A DNA stretch of 29,264 bases from Baffinella frigidus. Its lineage: Eukaryota; Cryptophyceae; Cryptomonadales; Baffinellaceae. Below are positions 1 through 9,493 of the stretch, in pieces. The notes below the pieces were generated by a model. That model was given only the letters and a program-made list of their open reading frames with translations, was not told where the DNA came from and ran no database searches. The stretch covers positions 29,803-59,066 of the forward strand of contig MU647244.1 in the NCBI GenBank assembly GCA_026770585.1. Reading direction: 5' to 3'. Made by a program: the position numbers and the translations under genes. Positions within the stretch are counted from its first letter, which is position 1; every line of letters begins with the position of its first letter.

Positions 1-56
1 TGTAGGGTGTAGGGTGTAGGGTGTAGGGTGTAGGGTGTAGGGTGTAGGGTGTAGGG
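1..56. repeat. TGTAGGG heptad array (8 units)
   Basis: Eight perfect copies of the 7-base unit TGTAGGG open the window. The unit is one base away from the plant/green-algal telomere heptad TTTAGGG. It ends in unique-looking sequence at once, so it reads as an interstitial or subtelomeric array rather than a chromosome end. Confidence 0.9.
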
Positions 57-65
57 TTGAGGGGT

Positions 66-322
66 GCCTGGTAGTCGCTCTACATCTCTCCCCTGTCGTC
101 CGTCTCATTCCGCGGGGGGGGGGGTAAAACGTTGCTTCACTATACGTACCAAAATACGACATACACCAAATGGACGCATGAATTGGACGTGACGGTAGTA
201 ACTTTTGGTACCGCCTTCTTACAGCCCGGTACTCATTTCGGACGTGACAGTAGTAAAAGGACACGGTTTTGGGGTACCTCGTAGTTGCTCTGCATCTCGC
301 CCCTGTCGTCCGTCTCATTCCT
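66..322. repeat. Diverged direct repeat of about 50 bp
   Basis: A block near 66-112 (around GTCGCTCTACATCTC and CCCCTGTCGTCCGTCTCATT) recurs near 274-321 with a few substitutions. The spacer also holds two related pieces around GGACGTGAC(G/A)GTAGTAA. No coding signal was seen. Confidence 0.6.
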
Positions 323-325
323 GTT

Positions 326-433
326 TCAGGGTTGAGGGTTTAGGGTTCAGGGTTCAGGGTTTCGGGTTTCGGGGTTAGGATTTAGAGTTTAGGGTTTAGG
401 GTTTAGGGTTTAGGGTTTAGGGTTTAGGGTTGA
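326..433. repeat. Degenerate TTTAGGG/TTCAGGG heptad block
   Basis: About 15 heptads, first degenerate (TTCAGGG, TTTCGGG, GTTAGGA), then perfect TTTAGGG. This is telomere-type sequence inside the window. The region 434-550 after it shows nothing recognisable. Confidence 0.85.
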
Positions 434-552
434 GTCATTCCTGGGAGAGAACACCTCGGTTAGTCCGCGCAAACACAAAACCGACTTTACACGATTAAAT
501 CAAGAATTTTGGACCTGGCACGAACAGGCCTACCAGGGACCCAAACGGCTCC

Positions 553-703
553 AATTTCATCTCGGAAGATAACTGAATCAGTTCCTTTGGAATAGGAGGT
601 TGAATAGGAGAGGTTGGTTAAGGCATAGTAAATTCAACTAGGCCTCCTAACTAAACGAAAACGCTGGTAGGGAACTGATTCAGTTATCTTTCGAGATGAA
701 ATT
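553..703. mobile_element. MITE-like hairpin element, 33-bp terminal inverted repeats
   Basis: Arms at 553-585 and 671-703 are inverted repeats of 33 bases with one mismatch. The inner sequence is short and non-coding. Size and structure fit a non-autonomous DNA transposon. No clear target-site duplication was found. Confidence 0.65.
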
Positions 704-799
704 CTCGGCCGAATCTGAAGGATCGGCTCCAACTCCCGTACAAAAGTACGGTTTGGGCCGCGAAATCCCAAAGCGAGAAAAGGCGAGTTGGTCCTCTGG

Positions 800-1165
800 T
801 TTTAGGTGACCACGCGGAGCCACGCGTGGTAGGCCCCCGCAACCCCCAAACCGGGCGACACAAGTAATTATACAGTATATACAAGTATTGTACGCTGCTT
901 TCCCGGTACAAACTTAAAACGCCCTGGCACAAAACAGTAGTAACATGTGGTTGTCAGTGACGATAGGAGCCACTCGTGGTAGGCCTTGACGCGCGTCTGC
1001 CGTCCCCGGCCAAGCACAGCCCCAAACCGGGAGACACAAGTAATTATATAGCCTATACAAGTATTGTACGCCACTTTCCCGGTACAAAATTATAACGCTC
1101 CGGTACAAAACAGTTATAACCTGTGGTTGTCAGTGACGACGCGGAGCCACTCGTGGTAGGCCTCG
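800..1165. repeat. Two tandem copies of a ~177-bp repeat
   Basis: The unit contains CCAAACCGGGCGACACAAG, then a TATA-like AT stretch, TACAAGTATTGTACG, CCCGGTACAAA and CGGAGCCACTCGTGGTAGGC. The ACCGGG box recurs at 849 and 1025 and the GAGCCAC box at about 813, 967 and 1145, giving a period of about 177. Dispersed single copies lie at 2698-2812 and 5788-5890. Confidence 0.75.
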
Positions 1166-1189
1166 ACGCTCGTCTGCAGCCACTTCTTC

Positions 1190-1410
1190 GCGCCCTCGGT
1201 GCTCGTCTGCCAACCACCGAGAGCGATTCTGTCAGATCTAATCCGACCACAGAGACCCTCTGTCAGATCGCGCCAAATGCAGCCCTGTCTTGGCAAAACG
1301 CCGCCGCATCCTGCCGACTGCCGCCCCGTTGCGAAATTACCGTTCGTCGCGTCCTCGGTGCTCGTCTGCCAACCAGAGAGACCTTGTGTCAGATCGCGCC
1401 AAGGATGCCA
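1190..1410. repeat. Diverged direct repeat (TCGGTGCTCGTCTGCCAACC)
   Basis: The box at about 1197-1217 recurs at 1354-1374, each followed by a GAGAGACC / CTGTCAGATCGCGCCAA-type sequence. Open frames here run on both strands and look like GC-rich chance ORFs; no splice-bounded coding piece was recognised. 1411-1630 shows nothing recognisable. Confidence 0.5.
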
Positions 1411-1632
1411 CGAACAAGGATTGCGACGCACAGAGCTCGCGTCTGATCTACAGTGCGTGTACGCGCTGCGTCAAATCGAGCCAACTGCCCGGGCCCCTAC
1501 CCGGCCAACTTGCAGGATAGGGCGGCAGTGGGCAGGGTAGGGGGCCGGGCAGTTGGCGCGATCTCACATGGAAACTTTTTTGTGTTGAAATTTGTACGCG
1601 CCCTACAAACAACACTTGTACGCGCTCCCACG

Positions 1633-1800
1633 CACCCTCACGGAAAGACCAAATCGTCGATTCTCAGACCTCGGATTTACCTTGCCAGACCCCCCAGATA
1701 AGGGGGGCTGGCAAAAGTTGACCCTGCGCCTCAGTGCAAAAACAACTTTTGGAAAAAGGTCGAAAATTGACCGTTTGGTCCTTCCGTGAGGGCTGGTGGT
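1633..1800. mobile_element. MITE, CCACCAGCCCTCA family, copy 1
   Basis: The left end (CACCCTCACGGAAAGACC, AAATCGTCGA) is the inverse of the right end (GGTCCTTCCGTGAGGG CTGGTGG). A related element lies at 19951-20122 and a third with related tips at 27310-27429. Inside is a small GGGGGG-rich hairpin. No coding capacity. Confidence 0.65.
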
Positions 1801-2095
1801 CTGAGGCGACCTGCCATCTCGCCAAGGATTCCATCGGGGCCCTTGATAGATTCCATCTCAGAAACGATTTCTGACACAAATCGAAGCGTTTCAAAACTCT
1901 ACATGTACAGAATAGGATGGCTCCAAGCCCCACTGAAATCTGAGATAGCATCTATGGAGAGACAAAATGAACTCGCCGGAGGCGTGAAACAAGGTCCTCC
2001 AGATTGACTTTTGAAAGCTTTTGAAAGGCGCTCAGCTGTGAACCCTTTTTGCATAAGATTGCCACAAACAAGGGACTGTCACGATCTACTGCGGG
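1801..2095. other. Non-coding stretch, no recognised feature
   Basis: About 300 bases following the MITE. Short palindromic words (TTTCATCTCAGAAACGATTTC and neighbours) occur but no gene, RNA or repeat family could be assigned. Confidence 0.4.
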
Positions 2096-2340
2096 GGGGG
2101 ATTCCTTGGATTTGTACCAGGAAACACGCGCCTGGAAACCCATGACATGCTGCTACGAATTGCTGGTGGTGGTCGGGGGTCCATCTGGGCCACGTTACAC
2201 CCAGATTCTGGGTGCAGTGAAACCCTCGTAGTCAACGAGTGGTTGGCACGAACAAGAGCTTGGTGGGAATTCCTCGGATTTGTTCCAGGAACCACGAGCC
2301 TGGAACCCCCGGATTCTGCTACGAATTGCTGGTTGACGAA
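2095..2340. repeat. Direct repeat of ~70 bp around CTGCTACGAATTGCTGG
   Basis: The block at about 2095-2166 (GGGATTCCTTGGATTTGTACC to GCTACGAATTGCTGG) recurs at 2268-2336 with about 80% identity by eye. A GCTACGGGTTGCTGGTGG relative lies at 27730. Confidence 0.55.
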
Positions 2341-2401
2341 TTGCTGGTGTAGCACAAATTGCTGGCGGTTGGGGGAAGTCCGTAGGGACATACGAGGGGG
2401 G

Positions 2402-2463
2402 TCCCTACAGATAAGGTAACGTAAAACGGCTCTCCCTACAGATAAGGTAACGTAAAACGGCTC
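2402..2463. repeat. Perfect 31-bp tandem duplication
   Basis: TCCCTACAGATAAGGTAACG plus eleven more bases is repeated exactly twice (2402-2432, 2433-2463). Following sequence (TAGCCCGC..GTG.GGTTG) resembles 9470-9485, so the unit belongs to a dispersed repeat also seen at 9415-9485. Confidence 0.85.
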
Positions 2464-2697
2464 TGAGCAGAAAATCCCTTGGTAGCCCGCTGTGCGGTTG
2501 GGGGCGGAGAGACCAGGTGGTGCACTTGGAGCGGGTACCCTTGGAAGCCCAACCTGCGCGTGAGGGTTGCTTGAGCTCACAACCTGTGTGTATGCGTGGT
2601 ACCGCGTTTAAAACGCCCTGGTACAAACAGTACCGCGCGAGTTATAAAGCAACGACGGGCCTGTGGTCGGCAACTTCTCCCCGGCGCCTCGCGCCCC

Positions 2698-2812
2698 CGG
2701 CCAAGCACAGTCCCAAACCGGGCGACACAAGTCTTTTTATAGTCTATACACGTGTTATACGCTGCTTGCCCGGTACACACTTAAAACGCCCAGGTACAAA
2801 ACAGATATAATG
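2698..2812. repeat. Dispersed copy of the 177-bp repeat
   Basis: Carries GGCCAAGCACAGTCCCAAAC, the ACCGGGCGACACAAG box, TATACACGTGTTATACGCTGC and GCCCGGTACAC, all matching the 800-1165 repeat. Confidence 0.7.
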
Positions 2813-2929
2813 TGGAGAGGAGAGAGCCCTAGGTGCCGCACGCTCAGGTGGGATCCCTTTCACCAACAGTCCTACAAGGGGCGCGAACGGCTCCAATTCC
2901 CGAGGCGACGCGTCTGATCCCGGGGCTCA

Positions 2930-3510
2930 CAACCTTTCGGGGTTCGGGGTTCCGGATCAAAGTAGATCAAATCGAGGCTGGAGGTGTAGGCGTTTGACCG
3001 CGTGGAGTATTCGAGTTAGGAGAAGCGTCTCACCCCGGGGTTCACAACATGTCGGGCTGAGGGTTAGGTTGACTAATATCTGTCAACTTAAGACATCAAG
3101 TGGGGGGTGACCGCTTGGAGTCTTCGAGTTTGTCGCGGAGGTGTTTGACGCTCTCCGGCCGATCGTCGACCCACAGCACCGGCTGCCACCCCCACACGAG
3201 AATGTCAACTTAAGCACCGGCTGCCGCCACCCAGCCCCATCATGTTAACTTAAGAATGGCCAGCCAACCCCGCGCCACCTTGGCAGCTTTCAGCCTCACA
3301 GGTTGTGAGTTTCTCAAGAGGTTGTGAGCCTCTCATGGGCGGCAGTCGCTCTCCGGCCGATCGTCTCCCCACAGCTGCCACCACCCAACCGTGTAAGCTG
3401 ACATGTCAACTTAAGCATCGGCTGCCGATCCAACCCCACACCCACGTGTCAACTTAAGCACCGGCTGCCACCACCCAACCCCCACGTGTCAACTTAAGAA
3501 TGGTCAGGCA
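2930..3510. repeat. Irregular minisatellite with TGTCAACTTAAG boxes
   Basis: TGTCAACTTAAG (or TGTTAACTTAAG) occurs at about 3083, 3205, 3243, 3403, 3447 and 3487. Four of these are followed by CACCGGCTGCC or a close variant, or by AATGG(C/T)CAG, plus CACCCAACCC. Spacing is irregular (about 38-160 bases). GC-rich TGCC(A/G)CC runs continue to about 3600. No gene seen. Confidence 0.65.
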
Positions 3511-3653
3511 ACCCCGCGCCACCGCCCGGCAGCTTCCAAACCCAACTGCCGCCCTATCCTGCCAACTGCCGCCTTTGCCTGCCAGCTGCCGCCCTATCCA
3601 GCCCACGATCGCATCGATAATGTGTGGGACGGTTCGCGAGAGGGGCTCGCAAC

Positions 3654-3753
3654 CTGGCGGACGGCGCGCATCTTCTGGTAGCGTTTCTTCCAGCGGTCCG
3701 CGGCGTCGCCCCACTCGACCTTCTCCACGTCCGGGTGCGCCGTTCGCGGGTAC
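3654..3753 (-). CDS. Candidate internal exon, unknown basic/aromatic protein
   Basis: Read on the minus strand, TTGCTGACAG is followed by a 100-nt open piece ending at CAG|GTTGCG, a plausible acceptor and donor. After one leading base it reads YPRTAHPDVEKVEW then GDAADRWKKRYQKMRAVRQ, a well-mixed, charged, coding-like sequence unlike the low-complexity frames around it. A preceding exon may end at about 3829 (CGTGACCAG|GTGCTG), which would leave a short intron of repeated GCAAGTGTGT words. I recognise no family. It may be part of a gene whose other exons lie outside or a decayed remnant. Confidence 0.35.
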
Positions 3754-4115
3754 CTGTCAGCAAGTGTGTCCAACACGGTCAGCAAGTGTGTATAAAAAGG
3801 ACGGCAAGTGTGCCCAGCACCTGGTCACGAAACAGTCGCGTCCGGGCGTGGTACAAGGCACGTCCGGGGGGGGGGCCTGCCAGAGACCGGCCCTTGAGAA
3901 TCTCCCGAAGACCGTGCCCACACGAGGCTATCCGTGCCGACACGAGGCTATCCAAGCGAACAGATTCATAAGTCAATTATTGGATTGTTGCCCAGGAAAC
4001 ACGCCAAAAGTCAGCACATTGGTCACGTACCTGCACGCTTTCCGTGTAGCTTCCCCAACAAACCCCTAAAACGTCAATCTATTTTGTTCGCCTGGTTAGC
4101 CTCGTGTGGTGTGGG

Positions 4116-4340
4116 GATACAGTCCCGTGCAGGATGACCGGAGTGACTTTACCCCAGAGTACCACAGACTCTACCGCGCTGCGTCATGTCAATTCTTCTT
4201 GACTACTCTCACGCTGCTTCATATACCAGGACAGTGACTCGTCCTATGATGAGGCGGTTTCTGACGAGCGCGGTACCCCTGTACCGCACACCACTCCTCA
4301 CTCTAGTCCCAGCATGGGTTGTGACAGGGAAAACTCGGAA
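4116..4340. repeat. Dispersed repeat, copy 1 (second copy at 10676-10806)
   Basis: ACAGTCCCGTGCAGGATG and GGAGTGACTTTAC match 10676-10720, and the far end (TGACAGGGAAAAC) matches TGACAGGGCAAAC at 10795-10807. The central parts differ in length. Non-coding. Confidence 0.5.
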
Positions 4341-4408
4341 CGCGCCAACGGTGGCGGGACTCTTAGGCCCTAACCCCTAACCCCTAAACTATCTGGCACG
4401 CTCGTCTG

Positions 4409-4541
4409 AAAAGCTAACGCCAGCGAGGTACTTAGAGCCTACGGATTGCCTACGGTAGGAACCCCCCTCCTACGACTTTTAAAGATCGTTTTGTTTTAAA
4501 CGTCGTAGGAGGAGGGGGGGTTCCTAGCTGGCATTAGCTTG
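4409..4541. mobile_element. MITE, AAGCTAACGCC family, copy 1 (right arm shortened)
   Basis: AAGCTAACGCCAGCGAGGTA at the left and GCTGGCATTAGCTT at the right are inverted. The centre CCTACGACTTTTAAAG / TTTTAAACGTCGTAGG is a hairpin. Copy 2 is at 14337-14487 and keeps a longer right arm, so this copy has lost about 20 bases there. Confidence 0.75.
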
Positions 4542-4671
4542 TGGCATTGACACGCTGCTAGGCGGCCTCGTTAGGTTTCGCCCACACGCGCAAACCCAAA
4601 ACCTCAAGTCATGCTCGAGAGTGGAAACGAAGAAGAAAGGACTGTGATGGACTGTGATTGGCAAAGAAGAA

Positions 4672-4865
4672 CCACCCTGGAGGCAGGGTGGGGGTATTTT
4701 GAGCATTCTTAAGTCAACTCCCCTTGAAAAGGACTGAGCCCTCAGTCCCCCGTGATGAATGGATCTGGTACAAAACGGTCTTACAAGTATTTTAGTGGTA
4801 CAAATCCTGTCAACTTTTGCGATAAAGGGTTATTCGGGATTGGCCGCAAGTCCCCTCCAGGGTGG
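4672..4865. mobile_element. MITE, CCACCCTGGAGG family, copy 1 (194 bp)
   Basis: Inverted ends CCACCCTGGAGG and CCTCCAGGGTGG. The interior holds TTGAGCATTCTTAAGTCAAC, GTGATGAATG, two GGTACAAA boxes and CTATTCGGGATTGG-type sequence. Copy 2 (20839-21033) is one base longer and mostly identical, in the same orientation. Confidence 0.8.
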
Positions 4866-4889
4866 GGGACTGTGGTGAAGTGATGCCTG

Positions 4890-4980
4890 TTTCAGTACTA
4901 ACTAACTAAGTTAGTTAGTACTAGTTAGTTAGTTAGTACTAACTAACTAAGTTAGTTAGTACTAACTAACTAACTTAGCA
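4890..4980. repeat. ACTAACTAA / TTAGTTAGT palindromic repeat
   Basis: Blocks of ACTAACTAACTAA and TTAGTTAGTTAGT alternate at least five times, so the ~70-bp stretch can fold on itself in several registers. Likely a slipped or unstable simple repeat. Confidence 0.85.
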
Positions 4981-5104
4981 AAAAGGCATGCGATGTATGT
5001 ACGAGACACCCCATACCCTTCTTCGGCTGTGATTGGCTATACTGTGTTGGTAGGCTAACTAACCCACTGTCCTATGGGCGAGGGGGGTCCGCTCGAGGGG
5101 AGCG

Positions 5105-5150
5105 TTGCAGGGTTCAGGGTTCAGGGTTCAGGGTTTGAGGGTTTATGGTT
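5105..5150. repeat. TTCAGGG heptads
   Basis: Four or five TTCAGGG/GTTTGAGGG units. Sequence 5151-5450 after it has no recognised gene, although it contains several short imperfect hairpins (for example around 5280-5310). Confidence 0.7.
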
Positions 5151-5601
5151 GGCAAGGTTCGCGAGGTGGGTGGCCGCTTGAGATAAATACACCAACTCGC
5201 ACCGGTTCATTACATAAATACACTAAATCACAAAGGTTCGCACTCACGCCGGCCACTTTATGGAGGCCTCAGGGAGACCGGCCCTCGAGAATCCCGAAAA
5301 GAAACAATTCCGGGAAGTCATTTTTTTCACCAGGATTCGAAGGCTCCGGTTTCTGAAATCGCAGCCTTTGATTCGAGCCCGAGATCCCAGACTTGGCACT
5401 TTGAAATATAGATGCTGGTATAAAGTCAGGGTATTGAAATGCCTGGCAGGTTCATAAAGTGTTGTCACAGTTTGACATCAGGTTCTTTGTCCCTGTCACC
5501 CTGTCTCTGTCTCTGTCTCACTCTCTCTCTCTCGCCTCGCCTCCTATTTCTCATCACACACTCTCCCCTCCCTCTCATTCCAACGGTTGGGATGGTACCT
5601 C

Positions 5602-5692
5602 AACCCTACACCCTACACCCTACACCCTACACCCTGCACCCTGCACCCTACACCCTGCACCCTGCACCCTACACCCTGCACCCTGCACCCTA
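5602..5692. repeat. CCCTACA/CCCTGCA heptad array, reverse orientation
   Basis: Thirteen heptads, mostly CCCTACA then CCCTGCA. This is the complement of the TGTAGGG array at 1-56. A TC-rich stretch (about 5490-5545) precedes it. Confidence 0.9.
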
Positions 5693-5787
5693 AACTGGGG
5701 TTGAACGCTGGGCGTACCGCTTATTCGTCAAGAGTTTCCAGGGCTCGTCGTTGTCCGCTGCGGAGGAGAGACACCAGACGTCAGGCC

Positions 5788-5890
5788 CCCGGCCAAGCAC
5801 AGCCCCAAACCGGGCGACACAAGTAGTTGAACAGTCTCTACATCTATTGTACGCTGCGTTCCTGGTACAAAACAGCCCCTACATGTATTG
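5788..5890. repeat. Dispersed copy of the 177-bp repeat
   Basis: CCGGCCAAGCACAGCCCCAA, ACCGGGCGACACAAGTAG and CTATTGTACGCTGCGTTCC mark a third location of the repeat found at 800-1165 and 2698-2812. Confidence 0.7.
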
Positions 5891-5989
5891 TAACACGGCG
5901 CGTCGTTCACCGCTGCACACGAGAGAAAAAAGACGCCAGGCGCGCGCGTCCAAACCATCACAAAGTCGCATCGCGCTGGTAGCGAAGCA

Positions 5990-6190
5990 ACGCGAGCGTG
6001 ATCACCACCAATGGTGGTAAGACCAGCGTGATCACTACCATACCAGAAAGGCCTAGCTGGAGGAGCCCCACCAGCCACCTGAAGTGAGCCGGATCGGGTC
6101 GCGGAAGAAAAGGCTTTTTCACCAGGTGGTAACGTCCCAGGGTTTACCTCTGGTGAAATTTACTACAGGTGGAAAATCCCGATTTGGTAG
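5990..6190. other. Imperfect hairpins, no gene
   Basis: Includes GATCACCACCAATGGTGGT (about 6000-6018), a GTGATCAC(C/T)ACCA repeat and an IR-like pair around CACCAGGTGGTAACG / CCTCTGGTGAAATTTACTAC. 6191-6700 is GC-rich with chance ORFs only. Confidence 0.4.
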
Positions 6191-6718
6191 TCTTCGGGTG
6201 GCTGGTGGCAGGCTGCTCCACCCCCCGCGAGGCCGCGACCCTCCCTTGCACCGGCAAGCGCGCCCGACGGCGCCGATGGGCCACTCTACCGCTCGGGGAC
6301 GCGGCCAAGTCACCGGCTAGCGACAAATGCAGCACGTGAGAGCATCGAGAGCACGGGGCACGTGAGCTCACGCCGCGAATCGCTGCTCAGTCCTGTGCGA
6401 TGGAGATCCGGAGAAGCAGGTGGAGCAACGGAGCCGGGAGGGTCGGGGGGGCAGGCTTACTCAAGATGCTTCGCCAATTTTTGCAGACGGACTCAATTCT
6501 ACACAGGGTGCGGAAGTCCATGAAGCCTGTGCAGTCGAACGCGATCCGCAACTGCCGACCCAGCACACTCTCAGCAAAGCCCCCCCCCTTCCTCGCAGCG
6601 TTGCATCTGGGGTCCAGCCGCTGCCGCGCTGGGGCGTGCGCTCTGGCGCGTGGCGGAGCGAGCAGGCCAGGGCAAGTTCTGGCGAATCGGGTGGAACGAT
6701 GGGAGGGGCTTTTCGCAC

Positions 6719-6954
6719 CAGGAGATCCGCCTGAATGCCCGCGAATGAACTGCCGTCCTCGGGGGGCATGGTGGCGTAGTCGCTGGCAGGTTCAGAAGGT
6801 TCATCCATCATCATGAGTTGGTCCATGTCTTCCAGCCCAAGAACCTCCTCCCCCGCTTCACCCACTTTCCGGCTCATCTTGCGGGTCCTCCTGTAGAGCT
6901 CCCGAGGCTGGTTGCTCATGAAGAAGCACCCAGAGAGGTCAGTGCAGGGATCAG
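6719..6954 (-). CDS. Candidate internal exon, unknown acidic protein
   Basis: On the minus strand an acceptor-like TTATCAG is followed by 236 nt of open frame ending CTCCTG|GTGCGA. The translation has a Cys-containing start (ADPCTDLSGCFF), a basic segment (SNQPRELYRRTRKMSRK, residues ~15-31 of the exon), then an acidic Met-rich stretch (LEDMDQLMMMDEPSEPA) and ends GSSFAGIQADLL. Composition is protein-like and unlike the surrounding frames. An initiating Met at 6919 is possible, giving a first exon instead. No family recognised and no partner exon found nearby. Confidence 0.35.
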
Positions 6955-7308
6955 CTGATAATTGCCGACAGGACGCTGCTCTGACCACGCCTGACCACCC
7001 GTTGGTTCCCAAGCGCTGATTTTCCCTGAGCGAAACAGTTCAAAAGTTGGAGCCATTAGTGTCACCCTTTTAATAGTGTTTTACAACGCAACGGTTCGTG
7101 TACGTGTCCGGAAACACACGACACTTCGTCGTTTTTACGTCCGGTCGCAGTTATTTTTAGATTGTCATCCAATATTAAAATTGAATTTAGCACAAAGGAA
7201 TTTGTTTTAAATTCTAGAAATTGGAGGAGGTAGGATAAGGCAGGTGAGAGGACAAGGTTCTTCGCCACTATGCCAGCACGAGACGCAGCGCCGACAGAGA
7301 CAGCAAAG

Positions 7309-7350
7309 TTCGAGGTCCCGCGGGGCGTCCCGCTCTCGCGGGACCTCGAA
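7309..7350. other. GC-rich hairpin
   Basis: TCGAGGTCCCGCGG and its inverse CGCGGGACCTCGA are separated by a short loop. It lies upstream of the exon cluster at 7424. Confidence 0.6.
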
Positions 7351-7423
7351 GGAGACGCCTCGGCGCCCCCAGCGCCTGGGGTCGCTGATCGTTCCGCATC
7401 CCAAGAACACTGGCGCACTGCAG

Positions 7424-8053
7424 CGGCGGCTGTGGTGCCGTCCGCGGGCAACTGCCGGCGCTACAAGAACGTACACCCCCTCCCCGATCCCGCGTTTCGG
7501 GCTGCATCCCCGGTGCACCCTGCTCCTCCCGTGCTCTTCCCGCGCGCGCGCTGTGTACGTCATGCTGTTGCATACCCAGCCCCTTACTCTTTGTGTTCTC
7601 TGCCGCAGAGCTACTGGATCTTCGATGGGCCGTGCTCAGCGTGCGGTTTTGCGAAGAACGACACCTGCCACCAGATCCCGCACAACTGCCTCGTGTGCGG
7701 CGACACGTTCACAGCGGTGACACCCTGCCACCTCTGAATGTTGTCAAATCCCAGCCCTGATTCTGCTCAAGCGCACATGTGCCCACGGCAATCGCACGCA
7801 GCAGCCGCTGATGGCCCCAGACCGCCCGCTGGCTCGACCAGCCATTGCGCGCGAGGACGGGTGTGCTGGCGCGTGCGGATGGCCGCTCTGGAAGTGGGCA
7901 AACAAGGCCGGTGGTGCCTGCGTCTGCACGAGTCTGAAAAGCGACCGATGCGATGCTGCGCAGGTGGACAACCAGGAGAGCAGCTGCGCGGTGCATCCAC
8001 TCCCGAAGCTGAAGATCGTCGGGAAGACGTCGCACGCCGTGCACAAGTACAAG
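7424..8053 (+). CDS. Cysteine-rich protein, exons 1-3 of a proposed four-exon gene
   Basis: Three open pieces fit GT..AG introns in the same phase. Exon 1 is 7424-7470 (acceptor CTGCAG; coding end GNCRRYKN; donor GTACAC). Exon 2 is 7609-7716 (acceptor CTCTGCCGCAG; 36 codons, SYWIFDGPCSACGF to GDTFTA; donor GTGACA). Exon 3 is 7856-8053 (acceptor GCGCGAG; 66 codons, DGCAGACGWPLWKW to SHAVHKYK; donor GTCGCC). The joined sequence has 12 cysteines in about 118 residues, several as CxxC or CxC, suggesting disulphide bonding or metal binding and possibly a secreted protein, although no signal peptide is seen because the 5' end is not identified. Intron 1 is 138 nt and also open, so it could be retained. 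The downstream exon at 9694 continues the phase. Family unknown. Confidence 0.42.
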
Positions 8054-8257
8054 GTCGCCCCTCCCCCTCCTCCTCCCCCTCCCCATCCACCAACCCACAC
8101 GGATGCAGCGCAAACTCCCTAGCTCGGCCCCAGTCCTACGCGGAATCGCTCGGTCGAAAATGGGATAGCGGTCAGTTCACAATTTATGACTACTGTTGGA
8201 GAGAAATCGATTTGTTTCATCTTGAAATTGACGGGAAAAGTCAATTATAATGTTCTA

Positions 8258-8295
8258 GAATGTTCTCCGACCCCGCCCATATGGGCGGGGATAAG
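8258..8295. other. CCCCGCCCATATGGGCGGGG perfect palindrome
   Basis: A 20-base perfect palindrome centred at about 8280 within the proposed long intron. It could be a small element tip or a chance hairpin. Confidence 0.7.
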
Positions 8296-8329
8296 GTGTC
8301 GGTTGCCATCCAGTGATTCCGCGTAGTCG

Positions 8330-8450
8330 GCTTGACCGACTGTTCTCAAGTTGACATGCTGGGTGTGCGGTACAAATCCGTCAAACTTTGGGGCGGAAAA
8401 CAGCCCGGTCTCAGCAAAACGGTGAGAACAAATGAGACTTGAGGCAGACC
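8330..8450. repeat. Dispersed repeat, copy 1 (copy 2 at 20355-20470)
   Basis: GACCGACTGTTCTCAAGTTG, the CGGTACAAATCCGT box and a GAAAACAGCCCGG/CTCA hairpin match 20355-20450 (GACTGACTATTCTCAACTTG and CGGTACAAATCCGTTAAC). Both copies have the hairpin followed by AAATGAGAC / AAATAGACC. Confidence 0.6.
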
Positions 8451-8462
8451 TCGGACACGGAC

Positions 8463-8602
8463 TTATCCGGGGAAACCTATTTTTCTTTAGTTTGATGGCA
8501 AGGAAATTTACTACACAATTCGTTCCCAATAGTAATATTAAAGCATTTGTGTAGTAATTTTCCTTGCCATCAAACTCAAGAAAAATAGGTTTCCCCGGAT
8601 AA
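8463..8602. mobile_element. MITE, TTATCCGGGGAAACC family, copy 1 (140 bp)
   Basis: Arms of about 40 bases: TTATCCGGGGAAACCTATTT then TTCTTTAGTTTGATGGCAAG on the left, with the inverse CTTGCCATCAAACTCAAGAA on the right. Core: TACTACACAATTCGTTCCCA, then ATAGTAATATTAAAGC, then GTGTAGTAATTTTC. Copy 2 at 16452-16591 has the same length and the same arm asymmetry but the core reversed. It sits in the proposed 1.6-kb intron of the cysteine-rich gene. Confidence 0.88.
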
Positions 8603-8757
8603 GGACCGCCACAGCCTGTCAAAGGTTGCAGAGGACGGAGGGGCGTGTACAGTAGCAACGCGTGATACTCCGGTGGGGGACGCGCGCGGGGGGGGGGGCT
8701 GCCGCTGCTCTGGAGCGCGATTGGTGGTCTTGTGTCGCGGGACTCTTGACCCACATA

Positions 8758-9113
8758 GCGGGACAACAAAGGAAACCTGGTTGGATATTAATCTGGGTTC
8801 GGTTAGGATATCCGCAGGAACAACCCTGTGTCCCTGCGGATGGTCCCTTAGCAGCAGCTGAGTTCCTTAGCAGCAGCTGAGTTCCTTTCCCCCCGGATAT
8901 CCGGGGGAAAGGCGGTTATCCGGGGGAAAGGCGGTTAGAATCTGGGGCAAATGGATAAGATTCTATTACAAATCGTTTAGATGGACTGTATCCGTGAAGC
9001 CCCCGGTGGCTTCTAAGTGGCACAGCGGGATACCAAGGGATCCCTGGTTGGACATTAATCTGGGTTCGGTTACGATATCCGCAGAAACAACCCTATGCCC
9101 GTGCGGATGGCCC
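8758..9113. repeat. Direct repeat of ~92 bp, two copies
   Basis: 8758-8850 and 9022-9113 share ATTAATCTGGGTTCGGTTA, GATATCCGCAG and TGCGGATGG, with CCTGGTTGGA before. Each contains the hairpin ATCCGCAG../..TGCGGAT. Between them are a 2x CCTTAGCAGCAGCTGAGTT tandem (8846-8884) and a CCCGGATATCCGGGGGAAAGG palindrome with a second TATCCGGGGGAAAGGCGGTTA. Confidence 0.75.
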
Positions 9114-9205
9114 ACCGTAGCGTCCTAGGGCCTGTTCACGTATGGGTTGTTCGCGAAATTCCTTGGGAGTCCGCTTTGTGGCTGGGCATCAGGGTCCTGT
9201 TGCTC

Positions 9206-9247
9206 TGGTGCCGTCCGCGGGCAACTGCCGGCGCTACAAGAACGTAC
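9206..9247 (+). pseudogene. Exact 42-bp duplicate of the cysteine-rich gene exon 1 end
   Basis: Bases 9206-9247 are identical to 7433-7474 (TGGTGCCGTCCGCGGGCAAC through CGGCGCTACAAGAACGTAC), covering the end of proposed exon 1 and its GTAC donor start. Flanks differ. It lies between exons 3 and 4, so it is either an orphan duplicated exon fragment or a mutually exclusive exon. Confidence 0.6.
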
Positions 9248-9414
9248 TCCCGATGAGCATCAGAGCATCTTTAGTTTGATGTCAAGGAATTATTCGCGCG
9301 CTGGCATATGTTCACACCCTGCCACACAGCGAACTTCGAAGGGATTTCGAATAACCCCTAAGAGATAAGACCTAGGACTCTACGGTAGGCAACCCGTAGG
9401 AGCATAGGGGGTTC

Positions 9415-9485
9415 CTACGGATAAGGTAACGGAAACTCGGCCCATTTTGGGCCGAAAACCCCGTCGTAGCCCGCTTTGTGGTTGC
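9415..9485. repeat. Copy of the GATAAGGTAACG repeat
   Basis: CTACGGATAAGGTAACGGAAACTCGGCC, a GGCCCATTTTGGGCC palindrome and GTAGCCCGCTTTGTGGTTG match the 2402-2500 repeat (CTACAGATAAGGTAACG..TAGCCCGCTGTGCGGTTG). The far end is also like 9165-9185. Confidence 0.6.
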
Positions 9486-9493
9486 TCGTCGCG

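Noticed and set aside
1-433. True chromosome end at the start of the window
   Set aside because: The arrays are short, interrupted and of mixed unit type, and similar blocks lie deep inside the window.
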